From positions 3,336,102 through 3,400,101 of the forward strand of contig NZ_CP054919.1 of NCBI RefSeq assembly GCF_013364235.1: a DNA stretch of 64,000 nt, written 5' to 3'. Shown piece after piece: positions 44,976-53,227 of this stretch. How positions within the stretch are numbered: the first letter of the stretch is position 1; every line of letters starts with the position of its first letter. Both the position numbers and the translations under genes were made by a program. Below the pieces are notes generated by a model, which searched no databases, had not been told where the DNA came from, and worked only from the letters and a program-made list of their open reading frames with translations. Origin of the DNA: Kitasatospora sp. NA04385. Lineage in GTDB: Bacteria > Actinomycetota > Actinomycetes > Streptomycetales > Streptomycetaceae.

Positions 44976-45395
44976 ATGCGTCGTAACGCTCTTGTGATCG
45001 CCGCTGCCGCTCTCGCCTTCGGCCCGCTGGCCGCCGCCCCGGCCTTCGCCGCCACCACGCCGCCGGACAACTGCGCCAAGGCCGCCGCAGCCGCCGACCA
45101 GGCCGACACCGCCTACAAGGCGGCGCTGGCCGACTACCAGAAGCAGGTCGCCGACGGCGGTCACCCGGGCAAGGCCGAAGAGGACAACGTCGCCGCGCTG
45201 AAGGCCGCCTACGACAAGGCCGCCGCGAACATCGTCACGGTGTGCGACAGCCCGAAGGGCGCGATGAAGACCGGCGCGGGTTCCACCAGTGAGAGCGGCA
45301 ACACCGCCGAACTCGCGGCCGGTGCCGCCCTGCTCGGCGTCGCGGGCATCGGCGGCACCGTGCTGGTGCGCCGGCGCGCCAACGGCCGCGCCTGA
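44976..45395 (+). CDS. Small exported protein with a C-terminal membrane anchor
   Basis: A 139-aa protein: signal peptide (MRRNALVIAAAALAFGPLAA..., cleavage after AFA), a helical mature domain with KAAAAADQADTAYKAALADY and heptad-like Ala/Lys spacing, a polar Ser/Thr/Gly segment, a C-terminal hydrophobic segment (ELAAGAALLGVAGIGGTVLV) and the tail RRRANGRA. This is the layout of a sortase-anchored protein, but no LPXTG or LAXTG motif is visible before the hydrophobic segment. Two cysteines (DNCAK and TVCDS) flank the helical region. TTGGAGGAA precedes the ATG. A terminator and then a class F sortase gene follow. Confidence 0.72.
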   Translation: MRRNALVIAAAALAFGPLAAAPAFAATTPPDNCAKAAAAADQADTAYKAALADYQKQVADGGHPGKAEEDNVAALKAAYDKAAANIVTVCDSPKGAMKTGAGSTSESGNTAELAAGAALLGVAGIGGTVLVRRRANGRA

Positions 45396-45407
45396 CCTCT
45401 CGCCGCC

Positions 45408-45443
45408 CGAATGCCCCGTGCGCCCGAGTGCACGGGGCATTCG
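45408..45443 (+). terminator. Terminator hairpin between the surface protein and the sortase
   Basis: CGAATGCCCCGTGC (45408-45421) pairs perfectly with GCACGGGGCATTCG (45430-45443) around an 8-nt loop, 13 bp after the stop codon. Confidence 0.8.
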
Positions 45444-45501
45444 CCCGTCACCTGCTCCGCCTCGCCGGGGCCCTCTCACCCCATCTGTTCCTGGAGTCGG
45501 G

Positions 45502-46209
45502 ATGCCGCACCGTCAAGACCCACCGCTCGCCCAGCCTCGCCGCCGAGGCCCGGTGGTGCTGCTCGCCGCCGCCGCCCTGCTCGGCGCGTTCCTGGTGACC
45601 GGCGGCCGGGAGCACTACCAGCCGCCCCCGCAACCCGGTGCCGCCCAGGCGCTCTCCACCGCGAGCGCCGCCCGGGGCCCGGATCCGGACCGGCCGGCCA
45701 CGGCACCCGCGCACAGCGACGCCGCCCCCTCCGTCGCACCGATGGCGCCGTCGACGCCGACCCGGGTCCGCATCCCCTCCATCGGCGTCGACGCCCCGCT
45801 CACCGCCCTCGACCTGGGCCCGAACCGGCAGCTCGCCGCACCGCCGGAGGACGACCGCAACCTGGCGGGCTGGTACCGGGGCGGCACGACGCCCGGCGCC
45901 ACCGGCACCGCGATCATCGCCGGACACGTCGACAACCACCAGGGCCCCGCCGTCTTCTACAACCTCGGCGCACTGAAGAAGGACCTCACCGTCCAAGTCC
46001 AGCGCGCCGACCGCACCACTGCGGTGTTCACCATCGACGCCGTCCAGGCGTACGCAGCCGACGGCTTTCCCGACGACCTGGTCTACGGGCCCAGCACCCG
46101 CCCCGAACTGCGGCTGATCACCTGCGGGGCGGGCTTCGACAAGCAGCGCAAGCAGTACCTCGGCAACGTCGTCGTCTTCGCCCACCTCACCTCCACCACC
46201 TCCCCCTGA
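45502..46209 (+). CDS. Class F sortase
   Basis: Membrane-bound transpeptidase that links surface proteins to the cell wall. A 235-aa protein with one N-terminal transmembrane helix ([18 protein letters not shown], about 18-35), a Pro/Ala-rich stalk, and a sortase beta-barrel from about 85 onwards. The catalytic triad is H142 (AGHVDNHQG), C208 (LITCGAGFD) and R216 (KQRKQY), with the class F context IPSIGVDAPLTAL. ATG at 45502 has CTGGAGTCGGG upstream. A likely substrate with an LPDTG motif lies 6 kb away at 51998. Confidence 0.9.
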   Translation: MPHRQDPPLAQPRRRGPVVLLAAAALLGAFLVTGGREHYQPPPQPGAAQALSTASAARGPDPDRPATAPAHSDAAPSVAPMAPSTPTRVRIPSIGVDAPLTALDLGPNRQLAAPPEDDRNLAGWYRGGTTPGATGTAIIAGHVDNHQGPAVFYNLGALKKDLTVQVQRADRTTAVFTIDAVQAYAADGFPDDLVYGPSTRPELRLITCGAGFDKQRKQYLGNVVVFAHLTSTTSP

Positions 46210-46362
46210 CCCGGAGCGGAACGCAGGGTCCGCCGACCGCCGGTGGACAAGGCACCGGCACGTCGGGCACCGGGCTCCGGGCCGCGTGGCACGTCACCCG
46301 TTCGAGGCCGTGACGCCGACTACGAGCCATCAGCGGGTGGACGGTGCGGCACCGTATGGGGA

Positions 46363-47346
46363 ATGGCTGAGGAAGAAGTCACGGTTGTGGACGTGGTCGA
46401 CGCGCACGGCACGGACGAAGGATGCGCGGCCCTGGTGGAGCAGATGGGCGCACAGCGGGTGCAGCCCGGGCCCGGCGGGCTGCGACGGGTACGGATGCGG
46501 GTGGTGCCCCTGGGCGGCGGAGTGGTGCTGGGCGCCGGCGAGGTGAGCAAGGGATGCGTCTTCAGCACCGCGCCCGCCGGTGCGATGGTGGCAGTGGAGG
46601 TGGCGCTGCGCGGAGCGATGCGCGTCACCCAATCCGATCGCGCGGCAGTGGCGACGGCAGGACGCACTGCTGTGACGATGGACGGGGAGCGGGAACTGCG
46701 AATGGAGCGCGGCAGCGCGGACGTCAGCCGCGGCCTGGTACTGAGCGTGCCCGCCCTGGCCCTGCACCTGGAACGCCTCGTGGGTGCCCCGGTGGCGCGC
46801 CCGGTGGTTCTGGACCCGGTGCTGGGCATCGCCTCCGGTCGGGGTGCGGAGTGGGCGGCATGCCTGGAGGCGGTGTGGCAGCGTCTTTCCCACGGGGGCG
46901 AGAGCCTGTACGGACATCGGTTGATGCTGCCGTTGTTGCGCGAACAGCTGTTGACGGGGCTGCTGTTGGCTTCCGGGCACCGTTGGCGCGGCCAACTCGA
47001 CCGGCCCGAGGCTCCGGCTCGGCCCGCCTACCTGCGGGTGGCGCTGGATGTGATCAACGCCCACCCGGAGCAGGCGCACACTCCCGCATCGCTCGCCGAA
47101 CTCGCCGGGACAAGCGTCCGCACCCTGCACTGGGCATTCCGTACGCACCTGGACACGACCCCGATCGGCTACCTGCGCGAGGTCCGCCTCCAGCGCGCCC
47201 ACCGCGATCTGCTCGACGCCGATCCGACCCGGACCACGGTCGCCGCCGTCGCCTGCCGATGGGGCTTCACCCCATCACGCTTCGCCACGCACTACCACCA
47301 CCGCTACGGCCAACCTCCGTCGCGCACGCTGCACGCCGGCTCCTGA
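46363..47346 (+). CDS. AraC-family transcriptional regulator
   Basis: A 327-aa regulator. The C-terminal third holds the two helix-turn-helices of AraC proteins: TPASLAELAGTSVRTLHWAF (first) and TTVAAVACRWGFTPSRFATH (second, with the conserved G-F in CRWGF), followed by YHHRYGQPPSRTL. The N-terminal 190 residues form the AraC_binding_2 type domain (VSKGCVFSTAPAGAMVAVEV). ATG at 46363 lies after a GTATGG that could be a -10, so translation may be leaderless; the open frame extends further upstream. It follows the class F sortase gene; targets are unknown. Confidence 0.85.
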   Translation: MAEEEVTVVDVVDAHGTDEGCAALVEQMGAQRVQPGPGGLRRVRMRVVPLGGGVVLGAGEVSKGCVFSTAPAGAMVAVEVALRGAMRVTQSDRAAVATAGRTAVTMDGERELRMERGSADVSRGLVLSVPALALHLERLVGAPVARPVVLDPVLGIASGRGAEWAACLEAVWQRLSHGGESLYGHRLMLPLLREQLLTGLLLASGHRWRGQLDRPEAPARPAYLRVALDVINAHPEQAHTPASLAELAGTSVRTLHWAFRTHLDTTPIGYLREVRLQRAHRDLLDADPTRTTVAAVACRWGFTPSRFATHYHHRYGQPPSRTLHAGS

Positions 47347-47384
47347 GTGGGCCGCCGACGCATCCACGGATGTGCCGACCGCCC

Positions 47385-47705
47385 TAGGAACTGTCCGGTC
47401 GGTCAGATGACTTTCGCCCCTTCCGGTCGCTGGTCCGGGTGTGGAACGGGGAGACCTCGCGGATGCCGAGTGGGAGCGGCTGCGGCTGTTCCTGCCGGTC
47501 GGCAACGGGCGTTGGGACCGGTGGCGGGCGCACCGATCCGCCACAGGGGGCTGGGCGCTCGCGCGACGGACGGCCCCCGGCTTCGACGAGGAGCGCTACA
47601 GGAGACGCAACACCGCCGAACGGCCCATCACAACAGGCTCAAACACGCCCGAGCCGTCGCGAACCACTACGACAAACGCGGCTACGCCCCCCTCGGCACC
47701 CGCAC
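47385..47705 (+). mobile_element. Remnant of an IS5-type insertion sequence with decayed transposase
   Basis: From GTG 47441 the frame gives ERGDLADAEWERLRLFLPVG and NGRWDRWRAHR, the N-terminus of IS5-family (IS1647/ISL2-like) transposases. The middle of the enzyme is missing. After an internal deletion, FDEERYRRRNTAERPI and, in another frame, NRLKHARAVANHYDKRGYAP match the C-terminal part. GGAACTGTCC at 47388-47397 may be the left end. The right end is lost: the IS sequence stops at about 47700, where a DUF397 relic begins on the opposite strand. It cannot be functional. Confidence 0.72.
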
Positions 47706-47873
47706 CGCAGCGGTGACGAAGGCCGCCCAGGCGGCGGGGGTGAACTCCAGGTGCGGGCCGTGCGGGTCCTTGGAGTCGCGGACGCGGCCGAAGTCGGCGT
47801 CGTCCACCTCGACGCACGAGCCGCCGTTGCCGCCCCCACGCTGCTTTCGAACGAGGCGGACTCACTGAGGGCG
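47682..47873 (-). pseudogene. DUF397 gene relic
   Basis: On the minus strand ALSESASFESSVG continues, after a frameshift in a run of five G, as GGNGGSCVEVDDADFGRVRD and SKDPHGPHLEFTPAAWAAFV. This is a nearly complete DUF397 domain. Its last residues (VRVPRGA and stop codon at 47682-47684) are encoded by IS-derived DNA, so the insertion cut off the original 3' end. Confidence 0.6.
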
Positions 47874-47978
47874 ACCTGCGTTCCGGTGTTCCTCCGCAAC
47901 CTCCACGATCCGGGCCAAGGACTCCTCCGGCGGCAGTGCGACAGCCCGCACCAGGTCATAGCTCTGCGGGAATTGCGC
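47862..47978 (-). pseudogene. C-terminal relic of an Scr1-type XRE regulator
   Basis: The minus strand reads QFPQSYDLVRAVALPPEESL, then ARIVEVAEEHRNAGRPQ and a stop. This is the end of the DUF5753 domain of Scr1-type helix-turn-helix regulators, directly upstream of the DUF397 relic as in intact pairs. The rest of the gene is missing. Confidence 0.5.
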
Positions 47979-48000
47979 CGGGGCTCAACCGTCGTCCTGG

Positions 48001-48165
48001 GTGCCGGAGTCGGGCGAGTTGCTGGTCGATCCGGCGACCGGTCGGCTCGGGGAGTTCTCCCGCCCCGGCGAGGGCAGCGAGCTGGTGCTCGTGCCCGGCG
48101 ACGGGGGCGCGCCCTGGGCGGTCGACCGGCACGTGGTACGTCATCCGGACCGGCAGCTGAGCGGA
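48001..48165 (+). pseudogene. Fragment of a small conserved protein
   Basis: From GTG 48001 the frame gives PESGELLVDPATGRLGEFSR, then GSELVLVPGDGGAPWAVDRH. It resembles the small proteins with a 'VGDLVVDxxxGRVG...LRPxGGGxEW' pattern found near Scr1/DUF397 genes. The frame has no stop of its own before running antisense through the next gene, so it is a 3'-truncated remnant. Confidence 0.35.
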
Positions 48166-48168
48166 ACG

Positions 48169-48666
48169 TCAGGAGGCCGCGCCGCCGGCCTCGCTCTGGC
48201 GCAGGCGGACCCAGGAGTCGTGGTCGTCCTCCAGGATCGCCTGGTACTCGTCGATCAGCGGCGTCAGCCGGGACGCCTCCGGGACCGCCTCGCCGTACTC
48301 GGCCTTCAGCAGGGCGAGGCGGCGGCGCAGCGAGCTCAGCCGGTGCACGGTGTCGGAGCGCTGGATCCACAGCGTGCGGTAGCCGAAGAAGGCCGCCCAG
48401 GCCGCCAGCACGGTGACCAGCGCGCCGGAGACCAGCGCCACGTCCGCCAGCCGGGTGGCGGCGGGCTCGCCGACCTTCAGGCCCAGCAGCACGGTGACCA
48501 GCGCGGACAGGCTGACGGTGGCCAGCTGGAGGGTCAGCGCCCGGCGCCGGTCCCAGTCGCGGCGGCGTCGGCGCTCCTTCAGCTCGGTCGCGAGCTCGGC
48601 CTCCAGCCAGGCCAACTTCCGCTGCACGGCGGCGGATTCGGCCGATCCGGCGTATTCGGTGTCCAT
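48169..48666 (-). CDS. SLATT/DUF4231-like two-TM membrane protein
   Basis: A 165-aa protein with an N-terminal helix (AAVQRKLAWLEAELATELKE), a basic stretch RRRRRDWDRRR, two transmembrane helices (about 45-65 and 77-97: LQLATVSLSALVTVLLGLKV and VALVSGALVTVLAAWAAFFG), and a C-terminal coiled helix (VHRLSSLRRRLALLKAEYGE). This layout matches DUF4231/SLATT proteins. Some SLATT proteins are pore-forming effectors in nucleotide-signalling immune systems, but no cyclase or sensor gene is nearby here, so a housekeeping role is equally likely. ATG at 48666 has GGGGAGGA upstream. Confidence 0.75.
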   Translation of the reverse strand: MDTEYAGSAESAAVQRKLAWLEAELATELKERRRRRDWDRRRALTLQLATVSLSALVTVLLGLKVGEPAATRLADVALVSGALVTVLAAWAAFFGYRTLWIQRSDTVHRLSSLRRRLALLKAEYGEAVPEASRLTPLIDEYQAILEDDHDSWVRLRQSEAGGAAS

Positions 48667-48697
48667 GGTTTCCTCCCCGGCCGGGAGGATACCGGGA

Positions 48698-49213
48698 TCA
48701 GGCCCCGGCGGAAGGGGTATCGCTCGCCAGGTGCGCGAACGCCGCCAGGTTGCGGGTGGACTCGCCGCGCTTGGTCCGCCACTCCCACTCGCGGCGGATC
48801 GCGGTGGCGAAACCCAGCTCCAGCAGGGTGTTGAACGGCTCGTCGGCGTTCTCCAGCACGCTGCCCAGCAGCCGGTCCACCGCGCCGGGCGTCAGCGCCT
48901 CCAGCGGCAGCCGCCCCACCAGGTAGACGTCGCCGAGCCGGTCGACCGCGTACGCCGTCCCGAACATCCGGGTGTTGCGCTCCAGCAGCCAGCGGTGGAA
49001 CGCCTCGTGGTTCTCGTCCGGCCGCCGGATCACGAACGCGTTCACCGAGAGCGTGTGGTCGCCGATCCGCAGCGCGCAGGCGGTGGAGAGCTTCCGCGTG
49101 CCGGGCAGCGCGGCCACCACCGTGTACGGGTCGGCGGCGGCCGGCTCCCAGGCGACACCCGCCTGGTCGAGCGCGGTGCGCAGGAGGGTCAGTGCGTCGT
49201 CCTTGGCAGCCAT
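48698..49213 (-). CDS. YbjN domain-containing protein
   Basis: A 171-aa cytosolic protein of the YbjN family (type III secretion chaperone-like fold). Recognisable are LLRTALDQAGVAW, KLSTACALRIGDHTLSVNAF, the NHEAFHRWLLERNTRMFGTA block and DVYLVGRLPLEALTPGAVDR. The reaction or partner is unknown. In actinomycetes a gene of this family lies next to mshA, as it does here (with a repeat element in between). ATG at 49213. Confidence 0.86.
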   Translation of the reverse strand: MAAKDDALTLLRTALDQAGVAWEPAAADPYTVVAALPGTRKLSTACALRIGDHTLSVNAFVIRRPDENHEAFHRWLLERNTRMFGTAYAVDRLGDVYLVGRLPLEALTPGAVDRLLGSVLENADEPFNTLLELGFATAIRREWEWRTKRGESTRNLAAFAHLASDTPSAGA

Positions 49214-49252
49214 GCCCCCCACGCTAGCCTCCCGGCCGGCGGGCCGGCGTCC

Positions 49253-49449
49253 CTGGGGCTCGGAGAGAGCACCGCCAGGGGCTCGGGGAACGGCGAGGCC
49301 GGGGCTGCGGACGGTGCACTGCCGTGGCGCGCATCGGCTTCGGGTTCTGTTCAAGACACGCAGCAGCACGGACACACCGATGGGCTCCGGCCGCCAGCAG
49401 CACGGACCCGCCGTTCCCCGGGCCCCTGAAAGCACATCCCGGGCCCCTG
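49253..49449 (+). repeat. Intergenic repeat element, longest copy (copy D)
   Basis: Nested ends: CTGGGGCTCGGAGAGAGC then CAGGGGCTCGGGGAACGGCG on the left, and CGCCGTTCCCCGGGCCCCTG then CCCGGGCCCCTGG on the right. The centre repeats GTGCACTGCCGTGGCGCGCA, GCATCGGCTTCGGGTTCTGT and two CAGCAGCACGGAC units as in copy C. It lies between mshA and the ybjN-like gene. Confidence 0.82.
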
Positions 49450-49493
49450 GTCTGTTTCCCCTGTGGACTGTTCCCCTTCGCGTGCCGGAGGGT

Positions 49494-50843
49494 TCAGGCC
49501 CGGGCGACGGCCGTCATCGCTCCCGTGTAGACCTCGGCGGTGGCCCCGGCCGCGGTGAGCCAGCCGAAGGCGGCGGCGTGGTGGGCGGCGGCGGCGCCGC
49601 GGGTGGGGGTGAGGGAGGGGTCGGCGACGTAGGGGTGGAGGGCGTGGGCCCAGGCGTCGGGGTCGTGGCCGGGGACGAGGGTGCCGGTGCGGCCGTCCCG
49701 GACGGCGACCGGGAGGCCGCCGACGGCGGCGGCGACCACGGGGGTGCCGCAGGCCTGGGCCTCCAGGGCGACCAGGCCGAAGGACTCGCTGTGGGAGGGC
49801 ATCACCAGGGCGGTGGCGGCCCGGTACCAGTCGGCGAGGCGGTGCTGGTCGACCGGCGGGTGGAAGCGGACCACGTCGTTGATGCCGAGCTGGGCGGCGA
49901 GCTTGTGCAGGCTCTCGGGGCGGGCCAGGCCGGTGCCGGAGGGGCCGCCGACGACCGGGACGACCAGCCGTTCGCGCAGGCCGGGGTACCGGTCCAGCAG
50001 CCGGGCCACCGCCTTGAGCAGGACGTCCGGCGCCTTGAGCGGCTGTATTCGGCCGGCGAACAGCAGCACCGCGGCGTCTTGCGGGAGGCCGAGCCGGGCC
50101 CGGGCGGCGGCGCGGTCGCCGGGGCGGAACACGTCCAGGTTGACGCCGGGGTGGACGACGGCGAGCTGGTCGGGGCGGGCCGCGTAGTGGTGGGCCAGCT
50201 CGGCGGCCTCCTCCGCGGTGTTGGCGATCAGCCGGTCGGCCGCGCCGACCACCTGGGTCTCGCCGATCACCCGGGCGGCGGGCTCCGGGGTGTCCCCCTC
50301 GGCGAGGGCCGCGTTCTTGACCTTGGCCATGGTGTGCATGGTGTGCACCAGCGGGACGCCCCAGCGCTCGGCGGCCAGCCAGCCGACCTGGCCGGACAGC
50401 CAGTAGTGCGAGTGCACCAGGTCGTAGTAGCCGGGGCGGTGGCCGGCCTCGGTGCGCAGCACGCCGTGCGTGAAGGCGCACAGCTGGGCCGGCAGGTCCT
50501 CCTTGAAGAGGCCCTCGTACGGGCCGGCCGTGACGTGCCGGACCAGCACGCCGGGGGCGAGCTGGACGGCGGGGGCGTCGTCCGAGCTGACGGCGCGGGT
50601 GAAGACCTCGACCTCGATGTCCAGCTCGGCGAGGCGCTTGGCCAGCTCCACGATGTACACGTTCATGCCGCCGGCGTCCCCCGTGCCGGGCTGGTGCAGC
50701 GGGGAGGTGTGGACGCTCAGCATGGCGATCCGGCGCGGGCGGCGGGCGGGCGCGGCGGGCGCTACGGGGGCAGCGGGCGCCACGGGAGCGGCGGCGGCCC
50801 ACCGCGGCTCCCGGCGGGGCGTGCGGACGAGGTGCTGGGTCAC
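49494..50843 (-). CDS. mshA: D-inositol-3-phosphate glycosyltransferase MshA
   Basis: First committed step of mycothiol synthesis: transfers GlcNAc from UDP-GlcNAc to 1L-myo-inositol 1-phosphate. A GT4-type GT-B enzyme (449 aa). The N-terminal domain has [20 protein letters not shown] (glycine-rich acceptor loop), then [20 protein letters not shown] and [12 protein letters not shown]. The C-terminal domain has [20 protein letters not shown] and the sugar-nucleotide [23 protein letters not shown] at 50843 has GGAGGC 8 nt upstream. About 35 N-terminal Ala/Pro-rich residues are non-conserved. Confidence 0.95.
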   Translation of the reverse strand: MTQHLVRTPRREPRWAAAAPVAPAAPVAPAAPARRPRRIAMLSVHTSPLHQPGTGDAGGMNVYIVELAKRLAELDIEVEVFTRAVSSDDAPAVQLAPGVLVRHVTAGPYEGLFKEDLPAQLCAFTHGVLRTEAGHRPGYYDLVHSHYWLSGQVGWLAAERWGVPLVHTMHTMAKVKNAALAEGDTPEPAARVIGETQVVGAADRLIANTAEEAAELAHHYAARPDQLAVVHPGVNLDVFRPGDRAAARARLGLPQDAAVLLFAGRIQPLKAPDVLLKAVARLLDRYPGLRERLVVPVVGGPSGTGLARPESLHKLAAQLGINDVVRFHPPVDQHRLADWYRAATALVMPSHSESFGLVALEAQACGTPVVAAAVGGLPVAVRDGRTGTLVPGHDPDAWAHALHPYVADPSLTPTRGAAAAHHAAAFGWLTAAGATAEVYTGAMTAVARA

Positions 50844-51031
50844 CTGCGGATGCCTCCCTGTGCGCCGGCCGTCTAGGTCTGCTGTTCTCGTGCCGCCGCC
50901 CGCGGCCGGCGGCAGCGGGCGGAGGGACTTCAGCCAGGGCAACGGGGCGGCGCGTCGTCGTATTCCCGCCGGTCCCCGCCGACGCATCCGGGTACCGGGG
51001 GCGGCGGAACGGCTGCGTACGCTTGGTGACC

Positions 51032-51856
51032 ATGGCAGCGAGCGACACGCCGTCGTCCCGGGGCCGGTCGGGCCGGCCGGTGGGGACGATCACCCGGGGC
51101 ACCACCGGCACCAACCGGCTGCGGCGGATGGACCGGTGGATCGCGCACGCCGCGGGCCGGGCGCTGCGGGCGGCGGCGGCCCCGCCGGTCGTGGTGGACC
51201 TGGGGTACGGCGCGGCGCCGTGGACGGCGGTGGAGCTGTCGGCGCGGCTGCGGGCGGTGCGGGCGGACGTCCGGGTGGTGGGGATCGAGATCGACCCGGC
51301 CCGGGTGGCGGCGGCGCTGCCGATGGCCGAGCCGCCGCTGCTGGAGTTCCGCCGGGGCGGGTTCGAGGTGCCGCTGGACGGCGGGGCGCGGGCCCAGCTG
51401 ATCCGGGCGGCGAACGTGCTGCGGCAGTACGACGAGGACCGGGTGGCCGAGGTGTGGGCCCGGCTGTGCGGGCGGCTGGCGCCGGACGGGCTGCTGGTGG
51501 AGGGCACCTGCGACGAGGTGGGCCGGCGGCACGTCTGGGTGGCGCTCGGCCCGGAGGGGCCGCGGACGGTGACCTTCGCGGCCCGGCTGGCGAACCTGGA
51601 GCGGCCGTCCGACCTGGCGGAGCGGCTGCCGAAGGCGCTGATCCACCACAACGTGCCGGGGCGGCCGGTGCACTCCTTCCTGCGCGACTTCGACCGGGCC
51701 TGGGCGGCCGCCGCGCCGCTGGGGGCCTTCGGGGCGCGGCAGCGCTGGGCGGCGGCCTGCGCGGCGCTGGCGGCGGACTGGCCGCTGCGGGACGCGCCGA
51801 ACCGGCGTCGGCAGGGCGAGCTGACGGTGGACTGGGCCGCGCTGGCCCCGCGCTGA
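51032..51856 (+). CDS. Class I SAM-dependent methyltransferase-like protein
   Basis: A 274-aa protein. The glycine motif I reads [20 protein letters not shown] (about 59-78) and the acidic end of beta2 is [15 protein letters not shown]. The segment [20 protein letters not shown] resembles motif III. The methyl acceptor is unknown; actinobacterial homologues sit next to mshA. ATG 51032 lies 8 nt after TACGCT, a possible -10, so the message may be leaderless. It is divergent from mshA and followed by a terminator. Confidence 0.8.
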   Translation: MAASDTPSSRGRSGRPVGTITRGTTGTNRLRRMDRWIAHAAGRALRAAAAPPVVVDLGYGAAPWTAVELSARLRAVRADVRVVGIEIDPARVAAALPMAEPPLLEFRRGGFEVPLDGGARAQLIRAANVLRQYDEDRVAEVWARLCGRLAPDGLLVEGTCDEVGRRHVWVALGPEGPRTVTFAARLANLERPSDLAERLPKALIHHNVPGRPVHSFLRDFDRAWAAAAPLGAFGARQRWAAACAALAADWPLRDAPNRRRQGELTVDWAALAPR

Positions 51857-51911
51857 GCCCGGCCGTCCCGGGCCGACCCGCACGGGTCGGGTGCCCCGCC
51901 GGGCACCCGGA

Positions 51912-51946
51912 ACGGGCCGCCGCCCGGTGGTCGGGCGGCGGCCCGT
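51912..51946. terminator. Bidirectional terminator
   Basis: ACGGGCCGCCGCCCG (51912-51926) pairs with CGGGCGGCGGCCCGT (51932-51946) around a 5-nt loop; a smaller GGGTGCCC/GGGCACCC stem lies just upstream. Confidence 0.8.
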
Positions 51947-51997
51947 CACACGGCGGGACGCGGGTCCGGCGGCGTCAGCGGCGCCCCGGCCGGGGGC

Positions 51998-53227
51998 TCA
52001 GTGGCGCCGGCGCTTGCGGGAGAGCACCAGGACGGTCGCGCCGAGCGCGCCCAGGGCCAGTGCGGCCGAGGCGATCGGCAGGACCGGGGTGCTCGCACCG
52101 GTGTCGGGGAGGGCGGGGTGCGGACCGTGGCCGTGGGAGTGGGTGGGGCTGGGCACCGGGGTGCTGGACGAGGGCGAGGGGCTGGGGCTGGGGCTCGGGG
52201 AAGGGCTGGGGCTGGGGCTCGGAGACGGGGAGGGGCTGGGGGACGGGGCGTTGACGGTGACGGTCAGTTCGGCCTGGTCGGCGACGGAGGCGGCCCGGGC
52301 GAGGACGAGCCGCTGGGCGTCGGCCGGGTCCGGGTCGGCCGGATCGGCGGGGGCGTAGACGAACGCCTGGCCGACCGGGCTCTGTGCGGTGGCGTTGGCC
52401 CGGATCCGGGCCGAGCCGGGCGCGGACGGGCGGAACCAGAACGGCTCCCCGGCCGGGAGGGTGGCGCCGTCGGCGATCGGCCGGGTGCCGTCGGCGTCGG
52501 CGAACAGGTCCCCGCCGGTGGCGGTGAGCACGGCGTCACCCGTAGCGCCCCGGACGGTGTAGGGGCCGGTGATCCCGCCGGTCACCGCCGTGCCGGGGCC
52601 GTCGATGGCGAGGGGGGCGGCCGGTTCGGACAGCGGGCCCTGGCCGATCACCCGGGTGACGATCGCCGAGGTCAGCGCGAACCTGGGGTCGCCGGTGGCG
52701 AGGACGAAGCGGTCGGTGAAGAACCAGACGGCGGCCTGGACGGCGGCGGCCCGCTGAGCGTCGCCGCTCGCGGCGGCGGGCTCGCCCGTCACCGGGTAGT
52801 ACTGGGTGAGGATGCGCATCACCAGACCGAGGTTGGGCACGTCGGCCAGCCGCCAGGAGCCCGGGTCGTAGGGGATGCCCGTCCCGGTCGAGGTGTTGAG
52901 GTCCACGCAGTACAGCTCCAGGCGGGCGCCGGTGGTGGCGGTGCCGTAGATGATCCCGCCGAAGCCCGAGCCGACCGGGGCGTACCCGGCCGTGTCGTAG
53001 CCGGGCTGCGGGTACCCGGACAGCGGGTCGAAGGAGGCGGGGGCCTCGAAGCCGCCGTAGGTCTGGCCCGGTCCGGTGGCGGCCGCGATCACCATCGCGG
53101 CCGGGGCGGCCAGGGCGGCGGGCCCGGTCGGCGGTTCCCACCGGGCGGAGGCCGTCCCCGGGAGCAGACACAGGGCGAGTAGCGCGGTGGAGACGAGGGC
53201 GACGAGCCGGGTTGCACGTGCGTACAC
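51998..53227 (-). CDS. LPXTG-anchored thioester-domain surface protein
   Basis: A 409-aa covalent-adhesin-like protein. The signal peptide (TRLVALVSTALLALCLLPGT) is followed by a thioester domain: C107 in LELYCVDLNTSTG and Q164 in AAVQAAVWFFTDRF are the residues that form the internal Cys-Gln thioester in TIE adhesins. A beta-sandwich domain follows (about 215-320), then an SPSPSP stalk of about 35 residues, a His-rich HSHGHGPH, the sorting signal LPDTG (373-377), a hydrophobic helix and RKRRRH. ATG/GTG start at 53227; no clear SD. A class F sortase is encoded 6 kb away. Inverted repeats lie upstream. Confidence 0.88.
   Translation of the reverse strand: MYARATRLVALVSTALLALCLLPGTASARWEPPTGPAALAAPAAMVIAAATGPGQTYGGFEAPASFDPLSGYPQPGYDTAGYAPVGSGFGGIIYGTATTGARLELYCVDLNTSTGTGIPYDPGSWRLADVPNLGLVMRILTQYYPVTGEPAAASGDAQRAAAVQAAVWFFTDRFVLATGDPRFALTSAIVTRVIGQGPLSEPAAPLAIDGPGTAVTGGITGPYTVRGATGDAVLTATGGDLFADADGTRPIADGATLPAGEPFWFRPSAPGSARIRANATAQSPVGQAFVYAPADPADPDPADAQRLVLARAASVADQAELTVTVNAPSPSPSPSPSPSPSPSPSPSPSPSPSSSTPVPSPTHSHGHGPHPALPDTGASTPVLPIASAALALGALGATVLVLSRKRRRH

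Noticed and set aside
52156..52256. G-rich direct repeats (GGGGCTGGGGCTCGGGG)
   Set aside because: They are the codons of the SPSP stalk of the thioester adhesin, not an independent repeat or CRISPR array.
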